The notes beneath the pieces are model-generated. The model did no database searches, had not been told where the DNA came from, and saw only the letters and a list, made by a program, of their open reading frames with translations. Source: CAIZGX01 sp964430305 (GTDB lineage: Bacteria > Bacteroidota > Bacteroidia > Flavobacteriales_D > Sanyastnellaceae). Taken from it: a stretch of 64,000 bases of DNA. The DNA lies in the NCBI GenBank assembly GCA_964430305.1, contig CAYSEX010000004.1:1-64000 (forward strand). The letters run 5' to 3'. A program made the position numbers and the translations under genes. Shown piece by piece: positions 61,837-64,000 of this stretch (position 1 is the first letter of the stretch; each line of letters opens with the position of its first letter).

Positions 61837-62950
61837 TATCATAAACATAATTGATTTTTCGAATTTCTCCTGATTGTCCGGAGATTAGAAAGTTTTGTGC
61901 ATGTCGCTCGCCAATGGTCTGTCTAATTTTTCGATTTAACTTGGAAACTGCTTGACTCAGACTATCATTCGTGTTCAGAACAAGGTGCTTCATGCGTTGA
62001 GTACACTCTGAGAAATCTGTTCTTCTGGTGCATTTCAAATACCGTTCAGTGAGCTCTTCTAAATATTGAGGAAAATCCTGGAATTTAATTCCATTGGGAT
62101 GATCAAAGAAAAAAGAATAAACTGTTTTTTCAACTGGAGTGAAGGGCAATTCAATGTTGAGCTCTGGAATGAAAAATTGATAGGATTGATTATCCATATA
62201 TAGAGTGAAAGGATTTTGTTTCGCATAACTGTTATTCATCATTTTCCAGATCTTCCTTAGTTCATCTAACCTGCGATGCAATTGATCTAACATTAACGAA
62301 TTCACATGTGACTCCAACTCATTGGTGCAATATGGACATACGTCCGCAGATCTAAACCTATCTATATAATCACTCTTCTTTGTTGCATAGTGAAATAGGC
62401 AATAATTCGGATGAAGCTCATGTGTAAAATACATGCTTGGAATGAATTGCATAAAAGCAAAACTTAACAACTCAAAACCAACTGGAAGAAAGCTACTGCT
62501 TAATGCATGGTCAATGCTCGTATTATCTAATATATCTGTATTCAATTTCCTTTGATTCTGTGTTGCATATGACTCAAATACACTGTCCCATTTATTAATA
62601 TTTATGAAATACATCGAGGCCTCTTCTGTAAGTGAACCAGACCAGCCTTTGGCTGGAATGTCAGCAGCTGTTAAAACTATAATGACATCTTGGTGACTCA
62701 ATTTGTTTTTTTCAGCGAATTGTTTGGCCACACCATAAGCACTTCGCTGCTTTACTGCTACCTGAGATTTGGTTATTAATGAACTTCGAATTTGTGTGTC
62801 ATATTTTGGAACGGAAAAGTATTCTAGTGGATCATCTGAAAAATGTTTTTCATACATAACCGGCCCTTGTTGTTTATTCAAAAAATCAATAAGAACTTTT
62901 GAAAACGAACTGTCTTTATTGGTATGGTCTGCAATTACGTGTACAATCAT
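61802..62950 (-). CDS. uncharacterised 382-residue protein with CxxC segment and winged-helix-like C-terminus
   Basis: I do not recognise this protein with confidence. The N-terminal half (residues 1-165, VIIVLTAADIP) is alpha/beta. A middle segment has CLFHY followed 20 residues later by CPYC (about residues 185-215), a possible zinc-binding site, then a basic helix. The C-terminal 120 residues (LPFTPVEKTVYSFFFDHPNGIKF to LSQAVSKLNRKIRQTIGERHAQNFLI) resemble a helix-turn-helix domain seen in other Bacteroidota proteins. There is no signal peptide. It overlaps the receiver gene at its 3' end. Confidence 0.6.
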   Translation of the reverse strand: MIVHVIADHTNKDSSFSKVLIDFLNKQQGPVMYEKHFSDDPLEYFSVPKYDTQIRSSLITKSQVAVKQRSAYGVAKQFAEKNKLSHQDVIIVLTAADIPAKGWSGSLTEEASMYFININKWDSVFESYATQNQRKLNTDILDNTSIDHALSSSFLPVGFELLSFAFMQFIPSMYFTHELHPNYCLFHYATKKSDYIDRFRSADVCPYCTNELESHVNSLMLDQLHRRLDELRKIWKMMNNSYAKQNPFTLYMDNQSYQFFIPELNIELPFTPVEKTVYSFFFDHPNGIKFQDFPQYLEELTERYLKCTRRTDFSECTQRMKHLVLNTNDSLSQAVSKLNRKIRQTIGERHAQNFLISGQSGEIRKINYVYDINDRNSIDSIE

Positions 62951-63060
62951 AGTTGGTAAATGAATCGCGAAAATTAGAATTTAATTAAGTTCAATTTTAA
63001 ATGGCAAGCTTGACATACTAGAAACGAATAAAATCTAATTTTTCTTGCGCTGCTGTATTG

Positions 63061-63079
63061 TTGAAATTTATTCTTTCAA
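63061..63079. repeat. inverted repeat in the fabI upstream region
   Basis: TTGAAA (63061-63066) and TTTCAA (63074-63079) form a 6-bp inverted repeat with a 7-bp spacer, 91 bp before the fabI ATG. It could be an operator; short AT-rich repeats also occur by chance. Confidence 0.3.
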
Positions 63080-63143
63080 AGAGAATGAACATGTGGTTGT
63101 GGAAAGCAAGGGTATATTCAATCTGAAGATGCAAGAAAAGATG

Positions 63144-63151
63144 TATTTTTG
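63144..63151 (+). promoter_or_regulatory. candidate -7 element of fabI
   Basis: TATTTTTG is a perfect TAnnTTTG 18 bp before the fabI ATG at 63170. No convincing TTG lies 17-23 nt upstream, so the site is tentative. The rest of the 219-bp gap between 62951 and 63169 holds no ORF. Confidence 0.4.
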
Positions 63152-63169
63152 ATTCCTAAACCAAATCAA

Positions 63170-63979
63170 ATGTCTCAAATTTTAAAAGGTAAAAAGGGTA
63201 TAATCAGTGGAGCCTTGAATAACATGAGTATTGCATGGAAGGTCGCTGAAAGAGCCGCAGAAGAAGGTGCAGAAATTGTATTGACCAACGCGCCTATTGC
63301 AATGAGAATGGGTGAAATAAATGGGTTAGCGGAAAAAATTAATGCTCCAATCATTCCGGCTGATGCAACGAATGAAGCAGATTTAGAAAATCTATTTGAT
63401 AAATCAGTAGAACACTTTGGCGGGAAGATAGACTTTGTATTGCATAGTATAGGAATGTCTCCAAATGTTCGAAAAGGAAAGCATTACACAGATTTAAATT
63501 ATGAATGGTACAAACAATCCATGGATGTTAGTGCAGTCTCTCTTCATAAAATGTTGGCCATGGCTTATAAGAAAGATGCTATTAATGAGTGGGGTAGTGT
63601 TGTAGCATTGAGTTATATAGCAGCTCAAAGAACTTTTCCAGATTATTCTGATATGGCAGATGCAAAAGCCTTACTTGAAAGTATAGCTCGAAGTTTCGGA
63701 TATCATTACGGATCTGCGAAGAAGGTTCGTATCAATACTATTTCACAATCACCAACAGTTACTACTGCAGGTTCAGGAGTGAAGGGGTTTGATGGCTTTA
63801 TAAGTTTTGCTGACGAAATGTCTCCACTTGGTAATGCAGATGCTTTGGCATGTGCAGACTATTGCATCGCGCTATTTAGTGATTTAACGCGCATGGTGAC
63901 TATGCAAAATCTGTTTCATGATGGAGGGTTCTCATCTACAGGTGTTACGCCTCAAGTGATAGATCGCTTTACAAAATAA
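63170..63979 (+). CDS. fabI: enoyl-[acyl-carrier-protein] reductase (NADH)
   Basis: I start at ATG 63170 (269 residues, MSQILKGKKGIISGALNN). This SDR has the FabI NAD-binding start GIISGALNNMSIAWKVAERAAEEGAEI, the HSIGMSP loop and the catalytic pair Tyr-x6-Lys in PDYSDMADAKALLES. It reduces the enoyl-ACP double bond in the last step of fatty-acid elongation. Triclosan-sensitive FabI enzymes share this spacing. It stands alone at the right edge with a 219-bp upstream gap. Confidence 0.95.
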   Translation: MSQILKGKKGIISGALNNMSIAWKVAERAAEEGAEIVLTNAPIAMRMGEINGLAEKINAPIIPADATNEADLENLFDKSVEHFGGKIDFVLHSIGMSPNVRKGKHYTDLNYEWYKQSMDVSAVSLHKMLAMAYKKDAINEWGSVVALSYIAAQRTFPDYSDMADAKALLESIARSFGYHYGSAKKVRINTISQSPTVTTAGSGVKGFDGFISFADEMSPLGNADALACADYCIALFSDLTRMVTMQNLFHDGGFSSTGVTPQVIDRFTK

Positions 63980-64000
63980 GTTTTTCTATAGATTATAAAG

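Noticed and set aside
62334..62420. Archaemetzincin assignment for the 382-residue protein
   Set aside because: Only the distant Cys spacing is similar; the HExxHxxGxxH zinc site is missing, so no peptidase function is claimed.
1..64000. CRISPR arrays, tRNA/rRNA genes, insertion sequences, prophage or defence islands
   Set aside because: No repeat-spacer array, transposase, integrase, cloverleaf or rRNA segment was seen; repeats found are within repeat proteins or intergenic hairpins.

Overview
The window comes from the chromosome of a Bacteroidota bacterium, most likely a free-living member of the Flavobacteriales (Crocinitomicaceae/Cryomorphaceae-like; lineage inferred from gene content and style, not from a marker tree). 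Supporting signs are type IX secretion (T9SS) cargo with type A and type B C-terminal sorting domains, WG-repeat and choice-of-anchor-L proteins, an S46 dipeptidyl-peptidase, Bacteroidota-type promoters (TTG/TTTG, 17-22 nt, TAnnTTTG), weak Shine-Dalgarno sequences and low-to-moderate G+C. Coding density is very high: no gap without a gene exceeds 300 bp. I see no tRNA, rRNA, CRISPR array, insertion sequence, prophage or integrase.

Layout. 1-5.6 kb: end of an M1 peptidase, lpxH, then on the minus strand rpsT, radC, wecB and a polysaccharide deacetylase. 5.7-11.5 kb: a lipoprotein subtilase, then minus-strand nucleotide-sugar genes (ugd, UDP-glucuronate decarboxylase, WbpD-like acetyltransferase) and a divergent photolyase/cryptochrome. 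11.5-18 kb: a tightly packed plus-strand run with an ABC exporter, Ppx/GppA, hldD, a PTPS-type pterin synthase coupled to folE, a BI-1 family protein and a membrane J-domain protein. 18-28 kb: an S46 peptidase, a 46-residue membrane protein, a CotH/lamin-tail T9SS protein, both methylmalonyl-CoA mutase subunits and mazG. 28-36 kb: a lipoprotein, an ABCG-like transporter, an orphan SiaC-like protein, a methyltransferase, a ZIP transporter and dnaA. 36-44 kb: a thioesterase, a pirin with an export signal, then a minus-strand set of TonB receptor, rmlB and CpsB-type phosphatase, followed by a TPR protein, a TviB/WbpO-like dehydrogenase and a ferritin-like/VIT1 fusion. 44-55.6 kb: secreted and surface proteins (kelch-like T9SS protein, WG repeats, a large adhesin, CAP protein, subtilase) and an ECF sigma/putative anti-sigma/beta-barrel module. 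55.6-64 kb: fhs-fdhD, a porin-like/PBP-like/histidine kinase/receiver module, an unrecognised 382-residue protein and fabI.

How it fits together. Much of the window serves the envelope: lipid A (lpxH), LPS heptose (hldD), nucleotide sugars for surface polysaccharide (wecB, ugd, uxs, wbpD, rmlB, tviB), outer-membrane uptake and T9SS-exported surface proteins. The rest is housekeeping. The features I find most worth checking are the porin/PBP/kinase/receiver cassette, a possible three-way-junction leader in front of the CotH gene, a hairpin overlapping the mutA promoter, a photolyase lacking most of the usual Trp relay, the eukaryote-like Cys-x5-His-Gly-His pterin synthase fused translationally to folE, and the consistent 3' overlap of convergent genes. 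Nothing in the window is clearly a defence or mobile system.
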